From Haematobia irritans (Eukaryota; Arthropoda; Insecta; Diptera; Muscidae), in contig NC_134397.1 of NCBI RefSeq assembly GCF_050003625.1, positions 219,976,537 through 220,040,536 of the forward strand: a DNA stretch of 64,000 nucleotides. Direction: 5' to 3'. A program made the translations under genes and the position numbers. Position 1 is the stretch's first letter. Every line of letters starts with the position of its first letter. Under the pieces are notes generated by a model. It saw only the letters and a list, made by a program, of their open reading frames with translations. It did not search any database and was not told the origin of the DNA. This document shows, piece after piece, positions 23,134-34,372 of the stretch.

Positions 23134-23764
23134 GTATTCCGGGTCGTGGTGAAATTCTGAATCGATCTAAGCATGTCCGTCCTTCCGTCTGTTGAAATCG
23201 CATTAAGTGCCGAACGAAACAAGCTTTCGACTTGAAACTTGGGACAAGTCGTTGTTATTGATGTAGGTCGGATGGTATTGCAAATGAGACATATTGGACC
23301 ACTCTTACGTACAGGCCCCATATAAACGGACCCCCAAATTTGGCTTGCAGAGCCTCTTGGAGGAGCAATATTCATCCAATTCGGTTGAAATTTTGTGCAT
23401 GGTGTTAGTATATGGTCTCTAACAACCATGCAAAAATTGGTCCACATCGGTCTATAATTATATATAGCCCCCATATAAACAAATCCCCAGATTTGACCTC
23501 ATGGATGAGCAAAATTCATCCGATTCGGTTGAAATTTGGTACGTGGTGTTAGTATATAGTGTCTAACAACCATGCAAAAATTTGTCCGTACCGGTCTTAA
23601 TTATATATAACCCCCATTTAAACCGATCCCCAGATTTGACCTCCGGAGCTCTTGGAGGAGAAAAATTCATCCGATCCGGTTGAAATTTGGTACGTGGTGA
23701 AATTTCGTACATTGCGCTAGTATATGGCCGCTAACAACCATGCCAAAATTGATCCCTAAAATAA

Positions 23765-24118
23765 TCTACCAAAATTTTATTTCATAGAAAATTTTGTCAA
23801 AATGTTATTACTATAGAAAATTTTGTCAAAATTTTATTACTATAGAAAATTTTATCAAAATTTTATTACTATACAAAATTTTATCAAGATCTTATTTCTA
23901 TAGAAAATTTTGTGAAAATTTTATTACTATACAAAATTTTGTCAAGATTTTATTTCTATAGAAAATTGTGTCAAAATTTTATTTCTATAGAAAGTATTGT
24001 AATAATTTTATTTCTATAGAAAATTTTGTCAAAATTTTATTTCTATAGAAAATATTGCCAAATTTTATTGCTATAGAAAATTTTGTCAAAATTTTATTTC
24101 TATAGAAAGTTTTGTCAA
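23765..24118 (-). repeat. 30-bp minisatellite inside F3
   Basis: About 12 reverse-orientation monomers between AAAATAATCTACCAAAATTT and the F head (AATTATTTACGTATTTAATC). Several units share ATTACTATAGAAAA. Confidence 0.95.
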
Positions 24119-24396
24119 ACTGAATTATTTACGTATTTAATCGGCCGTATGGACTAACTTACAATTGAGAAGACGGTGTTAAGAAGTTTTAAGATACCTT
24201 GCCACCAGCAAGTTTTACCGCAACCCAATTAATTCAATTGTGGATGACAGTATTTAGTACAAGTTTCTATGCAATCCATGGTAGAGGGTACATAAGATTC
24301 GACCTTGCCGAACTTACGGCCGTATATACTTGTTATAGATTGGAATATATGTTATGTGCTCTTTATAAGCATTTTTTTTCTTTGGGTGTAGGAATG

Positions 24397-25010
24397 TCCA
24401 TTTCTAAGCTATATTTGTTGACGAATTCTGAGCCCTGTCGGAATGTCCATGGTAGGCCGCCGACATATTTTTCAAACCAGGGTTTCAATACTGTCTTTAT
24501 AACATTTACCCGACAATATTTGGTATTTATTTTGACCACACGGTCGATGAATACAAGCGGGGAGCGGGACCATCGACCACTATGTCGGCCCGTCGACTAT
24601 TAAGACCATTACCATAGGCGGCGCTTGAGTTCTGGTCGCCAATCAAAGGTGTAAATTCTCAACCCCCTTTTTTTGGCAAGTAAATCCGATCATTCTGTTT
24701 ATTCAAAAACTGCTCAATTAGGAATTGCTTCTCCTTGGGGAAAACCAAAATCAGATCTGGTGTCCTCACCAACCACTTGTTGATTGCGATGCAATACTGC
24801 CAGTATCACAAGCAAACACAAAAGATTTATTCACCTTTAAATGCTGGAGGCATCTTACGATAGTCACTTGTGTTTTTTCAGGCAAATATGAAGCAATCAC
24901 ACTATCACGCTTGATGTGATTAACTTTATTTCTGAGTTCAATAGATCCAAAGTGCTTTTGTAAGCTTGTAAAGATTAAAATGCACTATGACATCCACAAT
25001 TGTAGCCGAA
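24397..25010 (-). pseudogene. Family K Tc1/mariner transposase, N-terminal and central part
   Basis: The reverse strand encodes, in broken frames, RDSVIASYLPEKTQVTIVRC then LQHLKVNKSF (helix-turn-helix), and RSPLVFIDRVVKINTKYC then IKTVLKPWFEKYVG (approach to the second catalytic residue). The expected QQD-type motif reads FRQGSE here, so the Asp is lost. The matching C-terminus is at 21420-21700, on the other side of F3. Related N-termini are at 28500-28740 and 29265-29500. Confidence 0.78.
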
Positions 25011-25244
25011 GGGTTTTTATTTTAAAGAACCCTAATATTTTTGAAGTCTCAATCGTTCACCATTTATTAATTAGCAAACAGTAGGAACTCGTCCCCGAAA
25101 AACAAGATCGTGAAGTTGATGGCAAGAAGCCCGTGGGCCAAAGACTGGAGTGGAGATGGAGTACTACATTTGTACTCCGGTCCTCAGTACAATGAAGTGG
25201 AGAAACATACAGGCGACGGGGAATCGCATCAAGTCCTCTGCCTA

Positions 25245-26110
25245 GGTTAGGTTAAAGTGGCAGCCCGATTAAGTTTCAAGCTCATTGTGATACCACATTC
25301 AACTGAAAGTACCTATTACATAAGTACTAGTTTTAACCATTGAACCTTCTCTATTATTTTCTTTTGTTGAACCACCTGATTGTACCAAAAACATTAACAG
25401 ACTGCTAAAGTTAACGTTTTCCAGGTCCGCCAGTAATCTGAAGCTATATGCCCCTAAAATTTGCTTACGCCTTACACAAATAGCAGGACACTCACACAAG
25501 TGGTGTTTAATTGATTCCTCTTCCTCCGCATCATGACAACCAGCTCATACAGTAGTCATTATACTTCGCACCAATAGTTTTTGCGAATTCGCCTATGAGG
25601 CAGCAACCCGTTATAGCAGAAGTGATATCTGACGTCTTGAGAACACTAGCATATCTAGTGTGCGGTTCAAGTTTAAATGGGGCCATATTTGCTTGGTGTC
25701 GTTACAACCCTTGCAATTCTCCCATCGAACTTTTGCTATCCTCTCCCTAAGACAGATGCGAAGCGCCTCAAAAATTAGTCCATAATTTAGAGTTGTGGAG
25801 TGAAGAAATCCAAAATTAGCAGCAATATTTCCCAAGAAGCCAGTCCATAAGATTCCACTGTATTGGTCATCGGATCAGCGATAATAGCGATGAGCAGACT
25901 GGCATGGAAACAGCTCAGGGCGCAATGCTGTCCTATCGGTACACAGTTGTCCTTGGTGGACGACCACCTACGATTAGGGAATACGATAGAAGAGTACCTA
26001 TGGAGGTCTTATCCCATCTCAGGTCTGATATCTTTGGGTACTTGGGACAGCTATCTCTTTCTCCTGAAGCCAGCAATAGAAAATAAAGGTCCTCTCACAT
26101 TACGGGCTAC
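25245..26110 (-). pseudogene. Non-LTR retrotransposon 3' end
   Basis: The reverse strand reads HTRYASVLKTSDITSAITG, then GEFAKTIGAKYNDYCMS, a Cys/His segment (CHDAEEEES-like, CECPAICVRRKQILGA) and LADLENVNFSSLLMFL. This is the usual C-terminal zinc-ribbon-like end of pol proteins from insect non-LTR elements with RNase H. Several stops and shifts break it. The 3' end at 25245-25300 (on the complement GAAACTTAATCGGGCTGCC, then TTTAACCTAACC) matches the tail of SINE E1/E3. The 5' part is missing. The clade (I, Jockey or related) is not assigned. Confidence 0.78.
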
Positions 26111-26444
26111 CTTTTAGTATGCTCTGTAAAGCCAACGGACTTGACACATAATTTTCTGAATGCAAATTTACTTCTCGTAATCATTTAAATAATTGGGGTA
26201 AAAATCTACATATTTTAGATTTGAAATCAAGGCGTTATTTCATCATTTTCTTGTACACTTAAAAGAGATGTTTATGATTCCTCTAAAACTCAAACAAAAA
26301 ATGGTTCTTATAAATTCAGAATTTGATCTAGTCTTCATAGGTGAAATGTTTACATTTTTCTGTGGGAAGCGTACTGGTTGAACTGATCTGCTTGGGAAAA
26401 TATCCGACATCAAACCCCCCTGAAATTTTCAAAGGAAACTATTA

Positions 26445-26515
26445 TATTTGATTCATGGTGGTGGGTATTTAAGATTCGGCCCGGCCGAACTTACTACTGT
26501 ATATACTTGTTTTTT
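26445..26515 (-). mobile_element. F head fragment F4
   Basis: GATTCGGCCCGGCCGAAC followed by TTACTACTGTATATACTTG and a T-run is the reverse complement of the F head. The upstream text (26350-26440) resembles repeat M. Confidence 0.7.
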
Positions 26516-28290
26516 TTTTTTTTTATATACAATTGATATCTGATTGGCTATAACTTTACAGGAAAACCCTATGATGATATATTTTTAGAGGGCTCTTTCC
26601 TATAGTCAAATCCGAGCGGTATTAAATTATTGAGGTATGTTCTCAGTATTACTGATATTACAGATTATTAATTATCAGCGAATACCATTTTAGGATTAAT
26701 GTTCCACTATTCTTCTCAGTACATTACCCCCTGCATAAAAGACGAAAATATTAAATATCGGACAACATTTTCCCTCATATTTGATTACTACTTAAGATTT
26801 TATCATCCATAAGCTAACAAAAACATGACTCATTTGTGTGAGTATTGTCTCTTAAGTGGAAGCAATTGCCATTAAGATTTATTTACCATCCACATATCAT
26901 CTCCAATTGATCTTCACAGTCGATCACATTTCATGCAATTGCCCACATCCTTTAGATATTGAAAAATGTTCTATGTAAGCCCTCGTTTAATTCTCTCAAT
27001 TTATTTGGGATCATCATTATTCCTTTGCTTTTCACCATTGATTTGGGATGTAGTTAACATATATTGAATATGACCCATGGACATACACATATAGGGGGAA
27101 ATATGCAATATCCTCTTATACATTTGTCCATAATTCTATTTTTCATCATCATCATCATCGTCGACATCATTGGAGATATTTTGAATATTTGCAGCAGCAA
27201 TTGAACACACTTTATGCCTCCAACAGATACTAAATCATCATCAAAACTACTACTCCATAGACTTTCGCAAATTATGGTGAGAGAGAGAATGCGAGCAACG
27301 GAGAGGGGAATAACATTAATGCTTTCAATAAAGCTCACTTTGAAGCAGGAGGACCAGTAATAACACAATATGCTATTGGACCATATACACTCAAAAGAGT
27401 TTTCAACATTCAAAATCCTATTGTCGAAATCAAAGACCATCAATTCCATACTCCCTCACTCTTAACTATGGGCACGCATACAAATAAAATGCAATTACCA
27501 CTAACACATACACTGGCACACACACGAATCATAACCAAATGTTTGATTGTGGAATGTGTGAATAAAATCATTGACATAAAGCCAACCAGAACAATATACA
27601 TATATGTACATGGGGAGAAAGAACACAATGCTCTCTATACTCACCAAAATAAACCATAGCGTGTGTTCAATAGATTCAAAGTACCTACCAACAGAGAGAT
27701 ATAGAGAGTGTGGGGGAGTAGGGAGCAAAATATCGAGATAACACATTTGTACGAGAGAAGGCAAATGAAAAATGTCATTTACAAGCTAAAACTCTTAATC
27801 AAACTCATATAGAATCAATGACCAAAAACATATCACACCACAGCATCTCGCATATGTCCGTCCCTCGGGCCATACATAGGTCCTTTCATCTGTCTGATTT
27901 TATGGTTGGCTTTGTGTCCTTTTGCCCATCTATACATGATGGTTGGTTGGTGTATACTTATATTTCTATACACAAGGATTCAACTAGAATTGAGATTCGG
28001 TTTCGTTTCGTACGGTTTGGTTTTTTTTTTGTTGTCAGGGTATGGGAGTATTTATGCATGGCAAAAATATTTCTAACCACCCATGACATTACACAAATGT
28101 TCACATTGAAGAACATCCATCTGTAGGAATGAAAAACGATGAAAACGATCGAAACGAAATTGATTCATATCGAATGTATAGAAGAGTCATGTATCAATTT
28201 TATACTGAAATAGACAACTGGCTTTTTTTTAAATATGTGAAAAATTTAACTTGGATTTTTTTCTAATGGGATATACGTAGGAAGAAAATT
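26516..28290. other. Unique DNA with simple repeats, no recognised gene
   Basis: Includes (ATC)n near 27142 and repeated ACAC/CACA motifs at 27470-27530. A 131-codon frame on the reverse strand (27054-27449), a 102-codon frame at 27818-28126 and an 87-codon frame at 27501-27764 are open. They show no family signature and partly translate the simple repeats. Confidence 0.4.
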
Positions 28291-28482
28291 CACAGAAAAA
28301 AAAAATCTTTTGATTCAATCACAAAATTAATTGCTCCGATTATTTTTTTAACTACGATTGCTCTAATAACGAAAATGATAGATCATTCACAGAATTAAAA
28401 ATAAGAAATATTGATGAAACTATTTGATTTCTTTGGCACTTTCAATAAATTTTGTAATTGGTTCAAGATTATCGTTTTTTCA
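28291..28482 (+). mobile_element. Diverged MITE B3
   Basis: Begins CACAGAAAAAAAAAATC, then TTGATTCAATCAC and AAATTAATTGCTCC in the same order as B1. It ends near ATTGGTTCAAGATTATCG. Shorter than B1/B2 and considerably mutated. Confidence 0.6.
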
Positions 28483-28499
28483 CAAGGTGGCTGATATGT

Positions 28500-28740
28500 T
28501 TTGCCACCCATAACTGGTTGCTAACATTTCTAAACCGCTTGTCTAACAGATTTATTCCAGTTACAGTATATATTATTATTTACATATTTACAAGAGCACT
28601 CTGATCTATTGCATTCAGAAATAAAATTATTCGTAATGAAATTCAAGCGTTATAGTGTGATTGCTTTATATTTTGCTTTAAAATCACATGCGGCTATCGT
28701 TAGAACCATCCAGTATTTAAATGTGAACCAACATAAAAAT
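28500..28740 (+). pseudogene. Family K 5' end with transposase N-terminus, copy 1
   Basis: An untranslated leader (GATCTATTGCATTCAGAAAT) precedes MKFKRYSVIALYFALKSHA and IVRTIQYLNVNQHK. This is the helix-turn-helix N-terminus seen in the K relic at 24397-25010. After NVNQHK the sequence changes abruptly to 30-bp minisatellite. Confidence 0.72.
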
Positions 28741-29264
28741 AAAATGTTGATGAAATTTTCTATACAGAAAAAAAATTTTGATGAAATTGTGTATACAAGT
28801 AAAATTTTTGACAAAATTTTCTATAAAAATGAAATTTTGTCAAAATTTTCTATAGAAATGAACATTTTAACAAAATTTTCTATAGAAATAAAATTTTGAC
28901 AAAATCTCTGTAGAAATGAAAATCTAACAAAATTTTCTATAGAAAAATTTTTTGACATTTTCTATAGAAATAAAAGTTCGACAAAATTTTCAATAGAAAT
29001 AAAATTTTGACAAAATTTGCTATAGAAATAAAATTTTGACAAAATTTTCTATAGAAATAAAATGTGGACAAAATTTTCTATGGAAATTAAATTTTGCCAC
29101 AATTTTCTATAGAAATAAAATTTTGACAAAATTTTCTATAGACATACAATTTTGACAAAATTTTCTATAGAAAAAAAAAATTGACAACATTTTCTATAAA
29201 AATAAAATTTTGACAAAATTTTCTATAGAAATAAAATGTGGACAAATTTTTCATTAGTTTTTTT
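28741..29264 (+). repeat. 30-bp minisatellite, block 6 first part
   Basis: Forward monomers between the two K 5' ends, including variants with AAATGTGGACAAA. Confidence 0.93.
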
Positions 29265-29500
29265 TACAAGGTGGATGATATGTTTTTCCACCCGTAACCG
29301 CTTGTCTAAATCTGTTACCAGCTCCAGTTCCAGTTTATTTTATTGTTTACAAGATCACTCTGATCCATTGAATTCAGAAATAAAGTTTTTCGTGATGAAA
29401 TTCAAGCGTTTTAGTGTGATTGCTTTATATTTGGCTGTAAAATCACATGCGGTTATAGTTAGAACCATCCAGCATTTAAATGTGAACCAACATAAAATAA
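29265..29500 (+). pseudogene. Family K 5' end with transposase N-terminus, copy 2
   Basis: Same leader and MKFKRFSVIALYLAVKSHA then IVRTIQHLNVNQHK as at 28500-28740, about 780 bp downstream. It is truncated at the same residue and again joined to minisatellite. This points to duplication of a K-minisatellite unit. Confidence 0.72.
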
Positions 29501-29628
29501 AATTTTGATGAAATTCTCTATATAGAAATAAAATTTTGACAAAATTATGTATACAAATAAAATTTTTGACAAAATTTTCTATAAAAATGAAATTTTGACA
29601 AAATCTCTATAGAAATAAAATGTAATAA
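29501..29628 (+). repeat. 30-bp minisatellite, block 6 short part
   Basis: Four forward monomers between the second K end and the unidentified insert starting at 29629. Confidence 0.9.
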
Positions 29629-30150
29629 GCAACGATGAGCCCGTCGTAAAACTAGGAAAAACACGACTAATGTACGCGTTAGAATTGTTGTTGTATCCTG
29701 GAAACCAGTTTCTGTAAGTTGTCACATGTTGTAGAAACAATAAGCATTGTTCGACTGTTGACCACTTAGGTGAATTGTAACAAATTAGCTTTCTAAAAAT
29801 AAATTTCGTGTTGTTGCATTACTATGTAACAAAACGAAATTAAAATAAGATTAAGGGACTTGTAAGTTATATGAAAAGATGATGTACAGTGGGAGAAAAG
29901 ATGATTCAATTTGTAAGAGGAAATTTCCCAAATGTTTTCTCCATAGGGAGTTAGCATAAAGGGCCCAAAATTGAGTTATCTCTCCCAGCCAGATCTATAC
30001 TAAAGGCTGTGGAAAGGTTCATTCGCCCGAACCGAAACATGTACAGTCCAGGCGTGTATAGATTTGTATCTGGCGTTTTCTTTTCAATGGCTCTATTAAC
30101 CATGTTCCTTAATCTATATCTGTCCATAAAGCTCGAAAAATAATTGTATA
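29629..30150. other. Unidentified ~520-bp insert in minisatellite
   Basis: A stretch of ordinary base composition beginning TGTAATAAGCAACGATGAGC and ending near ATAATTGTATAATTAG, bounded on both sides by monomers. It has no long frame. A solitary LTR is conceivable because it starts TG and has promoter-like AT-rich text, but the end does not show a clear CA and I saw no target duplication. Confidence 0.35.
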
Positions 30151-32565
30151 ATTAGATTTAGACAAAATCTCTATTGAAATATAAAATCTAACAAAATTTT
30201 CTATAGAAAAAATTTTTGACAACATTTTCTATAGAAATAAAAATTTTGACAACATTTTCTACTGAAATAAAATTTTGACAAAATTTTCTATAAAAATTAG
30301 ATTTTGACAAAATTTTCTATACAAATAAAATTTTGACAAAATTTTCTGTAGAAATAACATTTTTGACAAAAGTTCCTATAGAAATAAAATTTTGACAACA
30401 TTTTCTATAGAAATAAAATTTTTAGTAAAATTATCTATAGGAATAAAATTTTGACAACATTTGCTTAGAAACAAAATTTTGACAAAATTTTCTATAGATA
30501 TACAATTTTGACAAAATTTTCTATAGAAATAAAATTTTGACAAAATTTTCTTCAGATATAAAGTTTTCTATAGAAATAAAGTTTTAACATATTTTCAATA
30601 ATAATAAAATTTTGACAAAATCTTCTATAGAATTAAAATTTTTACAGAATTTTTTATAAAAATAAAATTTTGTTGAGGATGCTGATGAGGAATGTGGTAA
30701 TTCTGAATTTGACAAACATTCTTTTCCTCTGTTGGTTAAGCTACACTTGTAGTTTAGTCAATGTATGGTTTTAAGCTGAGATAGAAAACAACAACAATGC
30801 TTAAAGAACAAAACCAACAATAACAAAACACAACTAAATAATATTTTGACAAAATTTTCTACTGAAATAAAATTTTCTATAAAAATAAGATTTTGAAAAA
30901 ATTTTCTACTGAAATTAAATTTTCACAAAATTGTCTATAAAAATAAAATGTTGACAACATTTTCTATAGAAATACAATTTTGACAAAATTTTCTATAGAA
31001 ATAAAATTTAGACAGAATTTTCTACTGAAATAAAATTTTGACAAAATTTTCTATAAAAATAAGATTTAGACAAAATTTTCTATACAAATACAATTTTGAC
31101 AAAACTTTCTGTAGAAATAAAATTTTTGACAAAAGTTTCTATAGAAATAAAATTTTGACAAAATTTTCTACAGAAAAAAACATTTTTAATAAAATTATCT
31201 ATAGAAATAAAATTTTGACAAAAATTTCTATAGACATACAATTTTGACAAAATTTTCTATAGAAAAAAAAATTGACAATGTGGACAAAATTTTCTATAGA
31301 TATAAAGTTTTCTATAGAAACAAAATTTTCAATAAAAATAAAATTTTGACAAAATCTTCTATAGAATTAAAATTTGGACAGAATTTTCTATAGAAATAAA
31401 ATTTTGACAAAATTTTCTATAAAAATAAGATTTTGACAAAATTTTCTATAGAAATAAAATTTTGACAAAATTTTCTATAGAAATAAAATTTTTGACAAAA
31501 TTTTCTATAGATATAAAATTTTGCCAAAATTTTCTATAGAAATAAAATTTTGACAAAATTTTCTATAGCAATAAAATTTTGATAAAATTTTCTATAGATA
31601 TAAAATTTTGTCAAAATTTTCTATAGAAATAAAATTTTGAAAAAAAATTTCTATACAAATAAAATTTTGACAAAATTTTCTATAGAAATAAAATTTTCTA
31701 TAGAAATAAAATTTTCTATAGAAGTAAAATTTTGACAAAATTTTCTATAGAAATAAAATTTTGCCAAAATTTTCTACAGAAATAAAATTTTGACAAAATA
31801 TTCTATAGAAATAAAATGTTGATAAAATTTTCCATAGAAATAAAAGTTTGCCAGCATTTCATATGGAGATAACATTTGCCAACATTTTCTATAGAGATAA
31901 AATTTTGATAAAATTTTCTATAGAAATAAAATTATGATAAATTTTTCTATTGAAATAAAATTTGAAATAATTTTCTATAGAAATAAAATTTGGCAAAATT
32001 TTCTATTGAAATAAAATTTTGACACAATTTTCTATAGAAATAAAATTTTCACAAAATTTTCTATAGAAATAACATTTTCACAAAATCTTTTATAGAAATC
32101 AAATTTTTACAAAACTTTCTGTAGAAATAAAATGTTGATAAAATTTTCCAAAGGAATACAGTTTTGCATAACTTTCTATAGAAATAAAATTTTTAATAAA
32201 ATTTCTATAGAAATAAAATTTTGACCACATTTTCTATAGAAATAAAATTTTGAAAAAAAATTTCTATAGAAATAAAATTTTGACAAACTTTTCTATAAAA
32301 AAAAATTCATAAAATTTTCTATAGAAATAAAATTTTGATAAAATTTTCTAAAGAAATACAGTTTTGCAAAACTTTATTATAGAAATAAAATTTTGAATAA
32401 AATTTTTATGGAAATAAAATTTTGCTAAAATTTTCTATGATTTTGACAAAATGTTCTATAGAAATAAAATTTTGACAAAATTTTCTATAGATATAAAATT
32501 TTGTCAAAATGTTCTATAGAAGTAAAATTTTGATAAAACTTTCTATAGAAATAAAATATTGCTAG
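30151..32565 (+). repeat. 30-bp minisatellite, block 6 main part
   Basis: Forward monomers, interrupted at 30664-30795 by a D-family piece and followed by AACAACAAT-rich text to 30835. The right end meets the anchor in the form GCTAGATTAGTTTGGG, then GCTCGAGTGGCAACCGTGG, a variant of the F anchor. Confidence 0.93.
30664..30795. mobile_element. D-family fragment D3
   Basis: GAGGATGCTGATGAGGAATG is part of the D1 centre on the opposite strand. It is followed by CCTCTGTTGGTTAAGC and the arm through TTTAAGCTGAGAT. One arm only. Confidence 0.7.
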
Positions 32566-34372
32566 ATTAGTTTGGGTAGCTCGAGTGGCAACCGTGGTTA
32601 GGGGTCACTTTCAGACGGTGATCTATAATTTTTAAAGATAATTGTCATGCTTCAGTTATATTGTTTGGGCTTTTTTCAGAGGCTCATATTCATTATACGT
32701 AGCCCCATATTTGTGGTCCTTTTTCTTTTGTGTTTTGGGACACATTTTCCCAAAGTCCCCAATTTTAATAAAAATTTTAAATGTATTTGTTAATTTTAAT
32801 TTAATTTTTTTTATGTACTTTCATCTTTTGATTTTAATTTATGTTTAAATTTTAATTTAAGTTCTAATTTTAATTTGAATGCTAATTTCAATTTCAATGT
32901 GCTTTTGAATTTTACTTTATTTTAATACGTATGTTATTCACATATTGTTATTTTATTTTATAATGTTATATTTTTTTTTTCTGTGTATTCCAAGAGACAG
33001 AGACCAATTTATTTTTATCAACTGGCAAATTCAAATAATCATAATAATGGAAATATTTAATAAACACACACTTTTCATGACCAAACCATGTGGCTTGTCC
33101 TTTAAGGATTTCCCACAGACGAGACAGAAGCAACACAGATGGATTTGATTTGGAGCTTCATTGATTATGCATACAATGAATCAATGAATTTAAGGCCCAC
33201 AATATCCTAGAAGAACCTCAATATTCTAGACGAACGATGTTTAGATAATGTTTGGTAAATTATGATTTTGAAATTTCTAATTCCACAGACTGGACATAAT
33301 GAAACCAAGCTGACGCATGATATGTCCTAAAGGACATACAGCCGGTTTCTTTTCCCTCCTTATCGAATCGCTTTCATTTCGCCCCCTTCAGTTCCGGGTG
33401 TATGCCACTAAACCAATCTACCGATAATAAATAAATCAAAAATCTATACGAATTTTTGGTCAGCATTATGGGTGGAAGCGGGGAGGCGGTTAAGTATGGA
33501 ATGGCTGGTCTTCACCACCACCAGGATTTCTGTTTTAGCTACTGAATGGTGATGGTGGTACAGTGATGATAGCGGTGTGAGGGTAACTGCCAACTTAAGA
33601 TAAATTAATGACATCCGTAATAAATGTGGCATGTGTGTGCGAGTGTGTGTGTGTTTGTGCGAGTGTCTATACCAGTGCGTGTGGTTCTTTGCCTATCTAT
33701 ATTTCAAGTTTCTTCGTGTAAATGGTCATGTTTCGCTTGTGTGATTGCATATAAGTCAGCATGTTGAGAATTGTGTATGAATTTTGTGGTCAATACATAC
33801 ACATACACGGACGTCTATGAGTTTTCATCTACGCATCTTTATAAGGATAATTCAATATAGAATACATATGACTTTGAGTGTATACAAGCATGTGTTTGTG
33901 TGTGTGTGCGTTTGCCTGTATTATATTTGATAATTTCCCTTGGAAATCTTGTGGTCATATTGAATTTCCAAGTTAAACCAATTTGTGTTGCTATGTAGCA
34001 TTAAATTTTCGACCAACTGAGACCCCATTGTTGGGAAAGATGAAATCAAATTTTCGTGAAATATTAAATGGTGATAATCGATGATGTGGGAAATTTTGGA
34101 GAGGAAGATTCAATCTATCATGAATTATTTGCAATTGCCATAGATTTAATGGATTATATGGAATATTTTCATGATGTAGATAACAATGTATGCTGGGACC
34201 AACGAAGACCATGGAAATTTATTTGGTTTTAGATTCCGAATAAAAATTGATATTTCGGGTTGAATTAGATTTATCCTCCAACATAGATTTGAATTTTTAA
34301 AGGATAATGAAGGAAGTTTATAATCGTGTTAAGATCATCATTCAAAAGCACATTGACACAATTCAATGGAAA
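32566..34372. other. Unique DNA after the anchor; TG-rich simple repeats
   Basis: Low-complexity TTTTAATTTAA stretches at 32770-32930, then ordinary sequence. TG/GTGTGCG simple repeats lie at about 33630-33665 and 33894-33912. No gene recognised. Confidence 0.45.

Larger units (their letters stand above)
21811..24332 (-). mobile_element. Composite repeat F3, interrupted by element L
   Basis: Reverse copy of F: hairpin tail at 21811-21845 (TTTTTATACCCTCCACCAT, ATGGGGGGTATATT); ~150-bp units at 23290-23760; minisatellite at 23765-24118; head ending CGGCCGTATATACTTG at 24332. The Tc1/mariner element L interrupts the tail at 21907-23133. It lies inside family K, with the C-terminal part left of it and the N-terminal part right. 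Confidence 0.85.

Noticed and set aside
27054..27449. 131-codon reverse-strand open frame, the longest outside repeats
   Set aside because: It partly translates an ATC simple repeat into Met runs and has no family signature or convincing splice sites. Left as unassigned DNA.
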